Shown here: positions 13,066 to 25,261 of the stretch, piece by piece
Layout of the letters: every line of letters starts with the position of its first letter
Position numbering within the stretch: position 1 is the stretch's first letter
Assembly (NCBI RefSeq): GCF_000004075.3
Contig: NC_026659.2
Location: 27,608,272 to 27,672,271 of the forward strand
DNA length: 64,000 bases
Reading direction: 5' to 3'
DNA from: Cucumis sativus
Taxonomy: Eukaryota > Streptophyta > Magnoliopsida > Cucurbitales > Cucurbitaceae
Made by a program: the position numbers and the translations under genes
The notes under the pieces: generated by a model
What the model was told of the DNA's origin: nothing
Database searches by the model: none
What the model saw: only the letters and a program-made list of their open reading frames with translations

Positions 13066-15350
13066 TTCTTTCCAAGTTAAGCTAATACAGGCAGATAGTA
13101 GTTTAAACTTTAAACTTCATCAGAAAAGTTGATTTAAATTTTTACTTTTTAAAAAAATGAAAAATCGACACCACTCAGTTTCAAAGAAAAAAAAAAGTAG
13201 ATTTTGAGGGTAGTATATTTTCAACAGCACAAAATAATAATATCAATCATAAGTAAATAGAATAAAAACAGAGAAACCAGATTATATCTCATTTGTATAA
13301 AACCATGGTTTTCTTCTCTCAAACAATTGCTTTTAAATTGTCCATACTAGTATATAAAACCAGCCTCAAAGAAGTCTAAATGTCCAGCCTAGTGTATAAA
13401 ACCAGTTCAATATCATTTGTTGCTGCATAATGTTTGAAAGTTTGTGGAGAGCTTGGAATGTAAGCAGGAAAGTTTTAGAGGATATAGATTAGGAGTTCAA
13501 AAACATTTGGGATAGTGTCTTGGTACTTCTATTTGGCTTTCCAATATCGAAGAAATCTAAGATTCTTTTATAATATAGTAGTTTAAAAATGCAAATTAAC
13601 CTGACCTCACTGGTCATGATGCTAGCCTGTTTCTAGTAAGGTTTTTTTAATCAGCTGATTACTCTCTTGAAAGCAACAAACAAGCTGCATCAAAACATGC
13701 ACATTAAAACCTTTTCCTTCCCTAAACTATGAACTTCTGAGTTCTGAGTAATCCTCCTCATCCACACAGAAATAATCCTTTACAAGGGAAAAAATTCTCT
13801 AGGAAAGTTTTTGAGAAATGGACAGTACTCTACAATTAAAGGTTACAATGTAAGAGAACGATGAAGAAACACAACACTTGCCTTGAGCCATTTTTCTTTC
13901 AAGCATTGATAACTGACAAAGTAACTTTTTCTCAGGGCGCTGCAATAATTAAAGTATCATGCATTAATGTAATTTACTCAAATACAGATGAAAATTAAGA
14001 TGAGGATACAAGAAGAAAAGAAACCAAGCAAATGTATTGTCAGTTGGAACCTTGTTTAATGCTAAAGTAAAGCAGTTCTTTGCTGAAGATAGATCTCCTT
14101 TTTTCCAAATGCAGTTGCCTAAACATAGCCAAGCATCCGCGAGAGAGGGATTCAACTTAACCTGGAGCTTGACACAGTTAAATTTACTACTCCAAATGAA
14201 AGTAAACAAACTCCAAAATCTTAATAATTTAAGACGCTTACAGCTTTGGAGAGGTGATCCTCTGCTTCTTTTCTATATTCCGGAAATACATCCAACATTT
14301 TTCCTCTTAGATATTCATACATAGCACGCTGCAAAGGTGATCTCCTTTGTTCTGCCCCAACAAGAAAGTTTACTGATAAGGAACCATAACTTCTAGCTAG
14401 ATCCAAGATAACATAAAACAAAATCCTGGTAAAAAAAAACAGAAAACAAAATAACTGGTCTCACAATTCAAAGCACATGTGCTACAGGATAAACAAACAC
14501 GTAAGGAAGTTTTTTATGCCCTCCGCAGCTTAAGGTGTTGCACCATTGTGGGAAAAGAAAATAACAAGTCCATGTTTCTATCCAATGAATTCACAACTTC
14601 AACGTTACAGAAATAAACCACCTAAATTTCATGGAATGCAGTTCAATAGGAACCAGTATAAAAAATACCTGTCTGCCTCCATATCCATCATCAATCACAA
14701 TTCTAGCTATTTCAGAATGGTAAAGAAATCAAGACAATCACAAAGGCCAGATCTCATAATACCCTTGTTCACTTTCACATTCCATATTAGAACCTTTAAA
14801 AAATGACACCATTTTGCATCAATGATAACTATGTATGTTACAGTTACCATCAACAGCAATACAACTTCAGGCTAGTTAAAGACGCACTCACATTATTACC
14901 AAAAATAAGTCCATATACCAGACACAAAGCAACAGCGTAATAGCTTCAAATCTTCAATAGCTAATGAAAACCTATTATACACAAAGAATCAGCAAGAATT
15001 CCAACATATTAGAAATCAAACATCAAACCAAACGCAGTCCCGAGTCTCATATCAGCTATTACTCTTTTCCGAACATTTTTCTTCAATACCAAAAAAAGAA
15101 TGATAAAATCCCAAGACGAGCTATTGCTGTAAGCAAATTCGAAGATGGAATGAACTTCGTAAGAGAAATGAAAGCAGAATCCACCTGGAGGAATGGAATC
15201 GAGGATCTTGAGAGCAAGATCCGATAGCTCCCGTAATTTGGAAGTTTTGTCATCGGGATTTACAGGGAAAAAGGTGTCTCTGATGAGATACAGCTCTTCG
15301 ACAGCCGCTGTGGCTTTTTCGAATGTGACTTCCTTAGCTTCGCTGCTCAT
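8949..15350 (-). CDS. TTC5: Tetratricopeptide repeat protein 5 (TTC5/STRAP) homologue, 13 exons
   Basis: Exons in transcription order: 15350-15185, 14351-14242, 14161-14051, 13939-13882, 12816-12727, 12453-12359, 12225-12172, 11512-11375, 10506-10449, 10306-10192, 9501-9432, 9287-9216, 9065-8949. They sum to 1254 nt (417 residues) with every phase matching. TPR units are visible in EYRKEAEDHLSKA, then ADAWLCLGNCIWKKGDLSSA, EEESIQHAKEAVTLD-like sequence, WYNLGNACL and KYLENYDRALSGFEAA. The C-terminal third (KTVAVTGKVLFFIKHD, CFVLSLYGMRNDT, EGDQITLVEPYYR) is the OB fold that caps TTC5. In animals TTC5 is a p300/JMY cofactor and recognises nascent tubulin at ribosomes to trigger tubulin mRNA decay; the plant role is not established. 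The exon 4 donor is GC (AAG/GCAAGT at 13881). An in-frame ATG at 15386 would add 12 residues; I prefer 15350, where acidic MSSEAKEV begins. Confidence 0.93.
13031..13060. repeat. (AG)15 microsatellite
   Basis: An uninterrupted AG dinucleotide run of about 30 bases inside intron 4 of the TTC5 gene. It reads as a CT run on the transcribed strand. A likely length-polymorphic marker. Confidence 0.9.
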
Positions 15351-16798
15351 CTTCTCCGACCTCCGGTAATAGGCCGACGGCGACAAGTCTCGGAGCAGAG
15401 GCTACCAGATGGGAGGCGGGCAAATACAGTGTTGGCAGATCGTTAAGCTACGAAACGACGCCACTTTTATGATAAAAGAATTATTTAAAAATGGTTATTT
15501 TTAAAAGAGTTACAAATATTTAAAAAATAATTTAACTATTTGAAGTGTATTTTAAACTATTTTGAATGAGATTTTAAAAATCAATTTTTTATTAAATGAA
15601 TTCAAATCGATTTTAAGATAAATTAATATACGTATGATATTTGATATTTTATTAAATTTATAAATATTTTTAAAAATTATTGTCATTTAGAAAATGGCGA
15701 AATAACTTTTTTTGTAATGATTTAGTTTGTATATTTTTAAATGTATAACTATTATGAATTTTATTGAGTAATATTTTAGTTGATGTACAAATAAATAATG
15801 ATATAATTTAATACTACTTGGGTCGGAGTATGTTTGGGATCAAGAGGTCGTTCAATTAATTCATCTTCAATTTGTCCTTAGAAAGATTATTATATAATTT
15901 ATAATGATTTGTTTAATTTTTTCTCATCAAATTCAAGGTTGATTTTTCATTACATAATGACTCTAGTCATTGTACTAGATAAATAAATCCAAATTCATGT
16001 AATAAAATTTTTCAAATTAAACTATACTGTCTTTTTATTTTCTAAACATGTGAGAGACACACATAAAAGATATGTGTAACTCGATAATTGTTGTTTTAGG
16101 ATCAAATTCTAACTTTAGAATTCAATATCATGTTAATTAAGTTATATTCGAAATCGTTTTTAATTTTTTGTGAAGTACTCTTGATTACTAATCGTTAATC
16201 AAACTAAAATAACCATAAACAATTGTTATTATTATTATTAAAACAAAATAAAAGGGTCGTTTCATAAATACGCTCTTCACTTCCAAAGCTTTTTAAGCAA
16301 AACAACGTACTAATAAGTTATATTGTTGAAAGTTGAAAGTGATAACGGCGAGGACAACGACTCCTTAATTTAGTTTCCAAAAAAAAAAAATCAAAGTTTA
16401 GCAATCACGACATTTAAGAGGTCAATCATCTACAAACAAATTCATTCTACAAAATACTTTTGAACGAATATTTATTGAACCAAATAAAGCCTTTCGATAA
16501 CTATCATGTCTTTCGAAAAGTTTAATGTATGAAGTATAGTGTTGGCATAAGTATTTGTGTATTTTGTAATTAAAAGAATATTTATAATAATTATAACAAC
16601 AACAGCTATTACTATTTTACGGTCAATTAGATGTACTAGAGGAGAGTGTCATTTTCAGCAATTTTGTTAAATCGTTGTTAAATGATTCTAAAGCTGGCGT
16701 TGATGGATGGAGTAAATTTAATTTAGTGTAATATTATCTAACATATTTTTAGATATCTATTTTTAATATGGATCATGACTAAATATTCATATTTATAG

Positions 16799-16921
16799 GC
16801 TAAAGATTCAACCGTAATTTATTGAAGTAAACTTAAGGCAATAAAAGTTCGTTCAACAATATGCTAAAGATTCAACCGTAATTTATTGAAGTAAACTTAA
16901 GGCAATAAAAGTTCGTTCAAC
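16799..16921. repeat. 64-bp direct tandem duplication
   Basis: A unit beginning GCTAAAGATTCAACCGTAAT is present twice, at 16799-16862 and from 16863 to about 16921. The copies are essentially identical over 59 bases, so the duplication is recent. Confidence 0.85.
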
Positions 16922-18148
16922 GATCATACTTTAGTGTGATGTTAATTTCTTTTAGAAGATAGTGTATTGTGATACTAATATATATAAATAAAGTATAACT
17001 TAAATAAACCTATTAATATAGTTTAACAAATTACTAAGCATTGTAGATGCATTAAGTTTAGATATATATCAATTAACTTATTAATTTATTTATTAATCAC
17101 CGCCTAAAATGCTGGATAGTTTGATATCATAATTGTTGAAATAACAATAACAATAAACATTATTTTCAAATATAACAAAATAAAATAAAGTTTTTATAAA
17201 AAATAACCAAATATGTTGTGACAATAATCCACGTTGGTCTATCGTTATCTATTTCAAATAGATTGTAATATTTTGCTACTCTAACATTCTCAAATGCAAT
17301 ATATTCAGAGAAAAAGTTCATATAAATTTATCTTTACAAATATACACAATTGCTTTGGCCATTAAAATATTCTACTTCATAAAAGAATTTGATTTGAGTA
17401 ATATGTTAACATCATATATAGTTTTGTTTCCTATACCACATAGTACCAAATCATGCTCATCGATAAAACATTAAAACCATGACAAAACGATCTCAATATA
17501 ACCATATAACATTAAAGTTCAAATTATTTTTACTTTTGTTTATAAATTTTGAAGATACATTTCATGATAAATTGTTTGAAGAATTTGTCACAATATACAT
17601 TAATGATATATAGTTAAATAAATGAAAGTAGATTCAATAATTTTTTCTATCCTTTAACGATTATAATATAGGCCTTAGATATTAAATTTAGAACATAACC
17701 TACTTAACCATTTCATTTTCTTCGGTCTATTTTCACCCAATTTTTACAATGATTTATTTGAATTATCTTAATTTTTTATTAAAAAAATTAAAAAAATTAG
17801 CTAAATTTTAAAATAAGTTGAATTAAAAAATACACATAGTTTTCAAAAATTATTTTATTCTTTAAATATAATTTGAAAACATAGGTAGAGAAGTAAATAA
17901 TAGAGCAATAAATCTAGAAATAAAACTTTAAAAAAATTGTCATTAAACCTAAAAACCTAAAATTTTAAAATCTTACAAGCCAAAAGAGATTTATTGATTT
18001 TTTTAAAAAAGATTATAAAGTATTCCTTGTAATTCAAGATTGATACTATCCTAAAAACAAAGATTTTTTTTCTTTTTTTTTGCCCTTTATAGTGATTTTG
18101 TTTGTGTAAATAGTTTGTCACTTTTTTTTATTTTTTTAAAAAATGTAT

Positions 18149-18210
18149 AAAACAATTATTTTAATCTTAATTCACAATTAAAACAATTATTTTAATCTTA
18201 ATTCACAATT
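18149..18210. repeat. 31-bp direct tandem duplication
   Basis: The unit starting AAAACAATTATTTTAATCTT occurs twice back to back at 18149-18179 and 18180-18210, with no difference seen. It lies in AT-rich spacer. Confidence 0.85.
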
Positions 18211-18386
18211 TTCAATTGATAACCAAAATTTATTTTGTTATTTTATAAATAGTTTCAATATATTACTATTTTTTAAAATATGAAATAGTTACGAAAGACT
18301 GTGATAATATACATAAACATTTGTTATTACAGCCACACATTTTTGTAACTTTTAAATGATTTTGAAAAATAAAGATTTCAAAAATG

Positions 18387-18388
<2 letters not shown>

Positions 18389-18445
<57 letters not shown>

Positions 18446-18451
18446 TATATA
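18389..18451. repeat. (AT)n microsatellite
   Basis: A pure AT dinucleotide run of over 50 bases, slightly interrupted at its right end. It sits less than 20 bp beyond the stop codon of the small membrane protein gene, so it would fall in that gene's 3' UTR. Confidence 0.92.
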
Positions 18452-18465
18452 AACCCATTAGAAAA

Positions 18466-19007
18466 TTACCAAAAATGACGAACAATAAAAGAAACGAAGC
18501 AGATGCCTAAAGATCCACCAACGAAAACAAGCCCAACAGCACCGCCAACCCTACTCACCACCTCCAAGCACCCTGAAATCAGCCCACAATTTTTCATCTT
18601 CTTACCATCAAAACAACCGCCATCCAACTTCCACAAATACCTCCCGCCATCATCCAATTCTTCCATTCCTCGCTGCCGTATCTGAATCGGAATCCCTCGC
18701 TCTTTCTTCCTCAAATCCTCCATTCTCGTTCTCAACACCGTCAAATTCGCTTCCACGATGTCCTTCTCGTTCTCTGCAGCACATACATAGAAAAAAGATT
18801 TTGTGTTTAAGAAGTAGTTAAAGAGATGAAGATCGTTGATATTACAGAGATAGAGTAGTACTGCGGGTGCAGGCTGAGGACGTACGTACCTTCATCGCCG
18901 GCCCTGCCGTGGCATCTCGGAGCACTGCGGTGGTCGGATAATGGCCTTCGCCGCAGAGAAGACGGAGTGTGGAAATAATGGAACGAGGGGAGAGGAGCGG
19001 ATGCCAT
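18466..19007 (-). CDS. Small protein with C-terminal membrane segment, function unknown
   Basis: Two exons, 19007-18890 and 18773-18466, joined by a GT-AG intron with matching phase (GAT GAA G / AG AAC). The product is 141 residues. The first ~35 residues are rich in Ser, Pro, Arg and His and poor in acids (MASAPLPSFHYFHTPSSLRR), which resembles an organelle transit peptide. A charged helix follows (VLRTRMEDLRKKERG), then a middle section ending KNCGLISGCLEVV. A glycine-rich hydrophobic segment at about residues 113-137 (GGAVGLVFVGGSLGICFVSF) is followed by VRHFW at the extreme end, so it is probably tail-anchored or a single-pass plastid membrane protein. I do not recognise the family; the clean intron and coding-like composition support a real gene. 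Confidence 0.7.
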
Positions 19008-19139
19008 TTTGTACCATGCTGTGGGTAGTTAATTTTGATTCGAACTAAAGGGCTTGTATTTATAATGCTTGCTTGGTTACTGTGACGACAATCATCAACC
19101 GGCAGATAAACAATATAAAATCCCATAATCAAAACCCTA

Positions 19140-22100
19140 AATCAGATATTTTCAAAAGTTCTAAGACTATGACAAAATTCTTAAATCATCCATCGTTAAT
19201 ACAAATTTTGAATCGAAATAACATATACAACGACGCAACAACTATCGACAAACGATTTGTATAACTCAAAGTTAGATATTCGATTTTTCTCATAAACGTC
19301 TATTTGATTTTTGTTGTTTGTGAGCGATTGAAAGCGATATATGTGTGCTATACAACTAAGGGTTACTCACATTTGTGTTATTATCTTTTATTTTTTATTT
19401 GTCTAAAAAGGGGTTAAAGTGTTTAAGATCTCAGCTTCACACTTAGAGAACTAAAAAAATGGTCACTAAATATGATAAGTGATGTGTTTTTAAGGAAGTG
19501 GGCACTAAACTTTTGTAAGTGATAGTGTGTGTTTATCTACTCCTTTGTACCATCATTTTTTTTAGTTAAATACAACATTTGAAAGAGATATATTTATGAA
19601 TTTATTATTTCTTATTCGTTAATTACGTTAAGTTAGTGATAACCATTAACTTTATCATCGATATAGCCTTAATCTATATGGAGAGAAAAACGATTGAAAG
19701 ATAACTTTTTAACTAAACCAACTATGAATGTTTGATTTAAAAAAGAATGAAAAAAGTTTTTTTTTTTCTTTTATTTTTAAGAATCAACCATGAAATATTA
19801 AAGGAATGGTGGTAATGAGCAAATCAAATGTTGAGTTTATTTATTTCTTGTTGAGTTTATTCTAATCTTAGGATGAAAATCAATGTTATATTAAATTTTG
19901 TTTGGGGTGATCATTTTAAGTCATGCACGAGACATCATTACTAATTATTTGAATTTTATTTTGTATTCATTAGGTTTTTTTTTTCCAACATGTAACGATA
20001 ATAACACTTAAAAATATTGGTGTGAGAATTAAAAAATATGTCTTGATTAATTGAATTATATTTATATATTCAAGATATAAATAAACGGATAATAAATAAT
20101 AGTCGGATTGGATTAGATGTTGTTGTTTAAAGTACATCAAAGAAGTCGTTTTTTTATTACAATATAGAGAGAACAAATTCAAGATATAGATGTAAATCCA
20201 TCTCAAACCGTCAAAATAAGCATAGTTGACAAGTATTTTTGGCACACACTTCTTCTTCAAAGTTGGGTATATTCAAATCTCTATATTTCTCTTCGTTGAA
20301 TGTAATCAAATTTTTTTTATCATGTGTAAGCTTTGATAAGATGCATTTTTCTAACCGAACATATGCATGTTATTGCATTCAATATTTTTTTTACTACTAA
20401 CGTCAATCGTTTTATCTCATTGCACTTATTGAGGTTTATCATGCTTTTATTAAATTGTGAAAGAGTATATAATATCATTCAAACTCAAAATAATATTAAG
20501 TGACTAATATTTTTAATACTATTATTATTATTATTATTATTTGAATTCAACCCTTAGTAGATTTAGTATACACTTAAGGAATCAAGCCCTTCTCAACTTT
20601 ATGTTTTTTAAATAATACAAATATGTATATATTAGAAGTTAGTGTAGTGATAAAATTTTCTGTTAGTCCCTTTTAAACCCAAGTTCAACCTCATTTTACC
20701 ATTTTTTTCTAAATTATAAAGCCCATCTTTAACAAAAAAAAAAAAAAAATGATGGATTGGCCATAAATTTAATAAACAAGATTGAATCATAACCAAATTC
20801 ATTCATTATATGATTTACGAGATCATTTTGTTGGAACATATTTATACAACTAACTATCCCATGGTCATTTCATATACATTTCACATCATAATCTCAAATT
20901 ATGTTATGAAGCTAATCCTAACGAGAATATGATTACTTGGTAACTTTTAAAAAATTTCCAATCCATAAAAGTTGGGAGATGATTTTAATTACGATATATA
21001 TATCTTATTTGCATGATTGAATTTTAGAAAGAGTAATAAGTGGGACAAAATCAAGGGTAAGTTAATGATATGATTTGTCACTATTAAGGCATATTTAAAA
21101 AATTAAAAAGGGAAGATACCAACATTCAAGTTTTGGTAAACAAGTGTCACTTTTTGAGGTTTTGGAGGGTTTTTTTTTGTGCTTTAAATAATGTGTGATG
21201 GATCAACCAATAGCCCCTTGACAAGATTACCTTTGCTATTTTCCATACTCACATGCACATGGACATAGTTTAATTTTTTTTGTTTTCTTTTTCTTTTTGT
21301 TATTTTCAATATTGACAAACCATCTCGAGACGCACTTGAGTATCAATTCATTATTTATTTCAGACATATTTGTATTAGATTAACTTAAATTAGAAAAAAA
21401 TAGTTCAAATATAAACGTATATATTTGACTAAGAGACTAGTAGAACTGTCTTATGTTCTTGAACTAAGAAAATTATGTTTTTATTCGTGAGAAAGTTTGA
21501 TTCTTATATTTTTTTTAATTTTACATTTTTATCCCTTGTTAATTATTCAAATTTTAATTGATTTTAGTACTCACAAAAAATTAAAGAAAGAATAGGTTTA
21601 TTGATATTAATTATTTTTAATTAGTTATTAGAAGATTAGTGTAGATAACTAAAATTTTGATGTCTTGGACTATAGGAAAACAATACTCAAAATTTAATGA
21701 ATTGTTTTTTTACCTTTCATACAAACTGCCTATTAAAAAACTCAAACATACTTTCCGCTTTACTAACAAAAAGAAAGCTTTTAATTTTCTTAATACGATT
21801 GTCAATTAAAATGTTATTTTAAAAGATGGAACTATAATAATAAATTAAAAGAAGAGATTAAATCATTATCAAATTGAACCTATTTTTTTAATAAATAAAA
21901 AAAAAGTAATAGAAAAAACAAGAGCTAATTTGGATGTTTATATCAACATTAAATTAGAATTTACAACTGGAAACATTATATATAAAATCCATCTTTCAAA
22001 AGAGGAAAAAGAAGATAAAAAAAAAAGTAGAAAAGAAATTGTGGTAGGTTGAGAAATGAAAATGGAAAAAAAGGAAGGGAAGAGAGAATCTTATCATTAG

Positions 22101-22560
22101 TTATAAAAAAAAGGGTTATTTTAAAAAAGAGAAAAGTACAAAAGTCCAAATAATTAAAAGCAGAATAAGTGCTGGAGAAAATGGTATTAATTTAAAGACC
22201 CATATTTTCACTTTTTGAAAGTTTACAAGATTTTGAGGCACAACAGAACAAGTACAGAATGCACACTATTTTATAGTTGGTTTGGTAAAAAGTGTTTACA
22301 TATCCATGAATTGATGCTCTGCCCCCACATCACAAATTTCTTAAAATATGGATTGTGACTTCCATACTTTATTTATTTTATTTGAAAAGAATCTTCATTT
22401 AGCCATAACCAAAGTCCTAAAACCAAGAACAGAGCAACAGGTAAAATCAAAACAAAGAAACAAAACATTCACGATGTTCTTTGTTTTGAACCGATGAACA
22501 TTCAACTCTGAAATAACAAAGAATATTTGTTGAAACAACTCTCCCCAAAACAGAAGATTA
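19140..22560. other. Gene-free AT-rich spacer
   Basis: Upstream of the small membrane protein gene and downstream of MAF1. It is rich in A and T runs, with an ATT trinucleotide stretch near 20520. Short ORFs such as 19970-20260 have no protein-like composition. No RNA gene or transposon end was recognised. Confidence 0.5.
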
Positions 22561-23045
22561 ATCGTGATCTAACATTACGGGACCGTCCATGCACCACCTG
22601 CTTCGAAACTTGTTAGATTCAACTTCAAACAAAGCATATCCAAGCACCATTCCCTGTCATAGTTATCAGGAGGTGTTTTGAATAATGGGTATTTAAGCCA
22701 ATGATTCAACACAAAAGTAACTCTATAATATATAATATACCACGGAGCTCAATTTTCTACTACAAATTCTCTAAAAACCGAAGTGAGCTAGCTCAACTAA
22801 CATAAAAATTAAAATATACTTTCCATTACAATGTCTGATCCACCCATGTTGAAAGGATGGATTGTAAATTTTATTCCTATATACAAGAATAAACATCAAC
22901 CCACCATATGAACATGGTTCAAGCGAAAGTATGAACCTAACACAAAAACCATGTGGCTTCAATAGTTAGTTAAGGAATCGAGAATCAGCTAATTCATTCA
23001 AGAAGTCTTCCATTTATGCACAAATTGCTTACAGTACTATGTGTC

Positions 23046-25261
23046 TCAGATATCCATGTTATCAAAGATATCTCCATCTTCCTCATAACCCGTCCCGTCC
23101 AAATGAAATCCCTCGGCCACCAAAGTACTGCCACACCAAATAACCAGGTGTTAAATTAATAGAAAGTATTTCCGAAGTCATTTCAAATTGGATGGAACTG
23201 ACAATTCTGCACACCTTAAACACCAGAAGCGGAAGCTAACAACGCGCTTTAACTTTCGATTATAGAAGAAGAAATTGAAGGACCATCTGATGAAACACAC
23301 AGAATCCAAGGTTACAATTCTAGATGTTGAACTAACATTTGAGGCAATAGATAGATAAGAACACATACATTGCCCCTCTTTCTATTGAGGGATCAGCATC
23401 AGAATTAGGGTTGTAACTGTAGATTTCACACTCCGCTAGTTTTACAGCCTGCGTGTGAGTGACTAGATGTGTCGTGAATATGCCTAATATCACCATCTAT
23501 ATATCCATTTAAAAAAGCACATACCTCATCAAGAGCCTTATATGTCATTTCCAGTAAAGAACCACCCTCATTATTTTCAATCCATTCCTGCAATCAGTGA
23601 TCCAAGGATTTACAAATGTAACGACTTGAAGTTGCTGGTTAACGAGTACTTCAACGAGGCATTATTGTCAAACATTATGATATAGAAATCCCCAACTAAA
23701 TCTCCCTCTCCACTTTAAGTAAATAAAGACCATCATAATGGTCACATCCCCATAAACAACTAAAATCAACAAAACAAAAAGATCCAAAATAAAGTAGAGA
23801 CACGATCTGATCCACATCCAGGGGTATCCTAATATTCATTGGTCAAACTACTAAACCTAACACCAAAATTAATATTTGAGCATATATTACCTTAGATGCT
23901 TCTAACATATAAGCATCAAATATTTGCTTAAAACTGTCCCAGCTTTCCTCTGTAAAGAACTGGTGAGCTTGCATAGCACTAGCAAACAACAGAGACGTAT
24001 GAAAATATCATAGTGAGGAAGCACAATGAAACTAAATAAAAACTTCAGTATGATTCAAATAATGTAAAAATTTCACCACCAACGCACTAACTGGAGAGTA
24101 TTAGACTTCGGGAAATGGAGAGACTTGAACTCTCAGCTACTAGAGCAACAGTTCATTGAAACTGTCTGTCAATCCTTTTGACAACACTCCCAATTCAATT
24201 TTTATAAAAGGTAGGAATATAAAGTGGGTTGCCATGCCGCCCAATAAGCTGACAGTAGCATTACCCATAATCCTCCATCATGGTTCGTTACAAAAAATGG
24301 CTGTGGCATGCATGAAGTTGTGCACAATAATTTTAGCAGATACCTGAAGTCATAATCCGGGTACACATGATTGAGAGTGAGAACCAAGTATATCAGTGTC
24401 TTTCGACTGCCATGAAGTAAAACGTGTCAAAGAACCATATAATACTGTAGGCACCTAGAAAATCATATCGAGGCTGGCATTCATCACCTTGATCTGCTCA
24501 ATAAAAATTCATCTGGTGAAGAAGAGTCGGCATCAGATGATTTCCCAAGATAGTCGAGAATCTGAAAAAACACGAAGACAATAAATTGACAAACCAATAT
24601 TTTCTCACTTCTGAATGCATGGCACATCCTAGACCAAACAAAAGCATCTAGCTATGCCATATTTTCTCACATCGAACCCATGGCACATCCACATATAGAA
24701 CCATATAGTGTGTAACAGCATAAGCAAAAGTTGAAAATTGGGAAGTTTAAAGCAATGTTGCCCATTATTGGCACGAGTCCAAAGATACGTGTGTAATCGA
24801 AACATTGGATAAACTTCCAATAAATGTATTTTAAAAAGTTTTTAAATATCTGACAAGTACTCAGTAATATGTGAGCATGTTATAAATAGATTGAAACATG
24901 AAACATTCTTACCTCATTCTCCAAGCTTAAAGATAGTTTCTTATCTATTCCTGTATGTTTACCTAAAGGAACATAAAAATAAATAAAAGTTACATTTCAA
25001 TAAATCTGAAATTATTGACAACAAAAATACAGTTCTACATGCAACCACGCATATTCATACAAGAATAAGCTTCAAGGCATCCCTTGATGGTACGTTCTCC
25101 AAGATTCAAATGACTCAAGAAATCATTCAACCTAAAATAACAGTCATATAAAAAAAAATAAGTATGTGTAGAAAATATCAGAAGGGAAAATCATTGAAAT
25201 ATACCATTATTTTATTTAACAAGACATACCTATCAAACGGGGTGTATTCTAGGAACTTCAT
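23046..25261 (-). CDS. MAF1: MAF1, repressor of RNA polymerase III transcription
   Basis: Ten coding exons in transcription order: 25261-25230, 25131-25061, 24962-24913, 24561-24488, 24406-24344, 23978-23891, 23587-23525, 23448-23369, 23286-23215, 23127-23046. They sum to 675 nt (224 residues) with all phases closing and GT-AG borders. All MAF1 family boxes are visible: N-terminal KFLEYTPFDRLNDFLS and LGERTIKGCLEAYSC, the middle LIYLVLTLNHVYPDYDFS, and the C-terminal WSFNFFFYNRKLKRVVSFRF, followed by an acidic tail (GYEEDGDIFDNMDI). In yeast and animals MAF1, controlled by TOR-dependent phosphorylation, binds Pol III and shuts off tRNA and 5S synthesis; the plant protein is known to do the same. 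The start codon is in the second exon: the 5' UTR appears split, with a leader donor near 26534 and an acceptor near 25351. A GGGCC-rich promoter lies at about 26765-26815. Confidence 0.96.

Larger units (their letters stand above)
15480..18385. other. Gene-free AT-rich spacer
   Basis: About 2.9 kb upstream of TTC5 with no supportable ORF. It holds many A/T homopolymer runs, a 64-bp tandem duplication (16799-16921) and a 31-bp tandem duplication (18149-18210). Nothing else is recognised. Confidence 0.55.

Noticed and set aside
24100-24200. tRNA-like GAGTTCAAGTCTC word on the - strand inside a MAF1 intron
   Set aside because: It resembles a Pol III B box, but no acceptor stem or full cloverleaf can be drawn and no A box or poly(A) end was defined. 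At most it is a worn SINE remnant.
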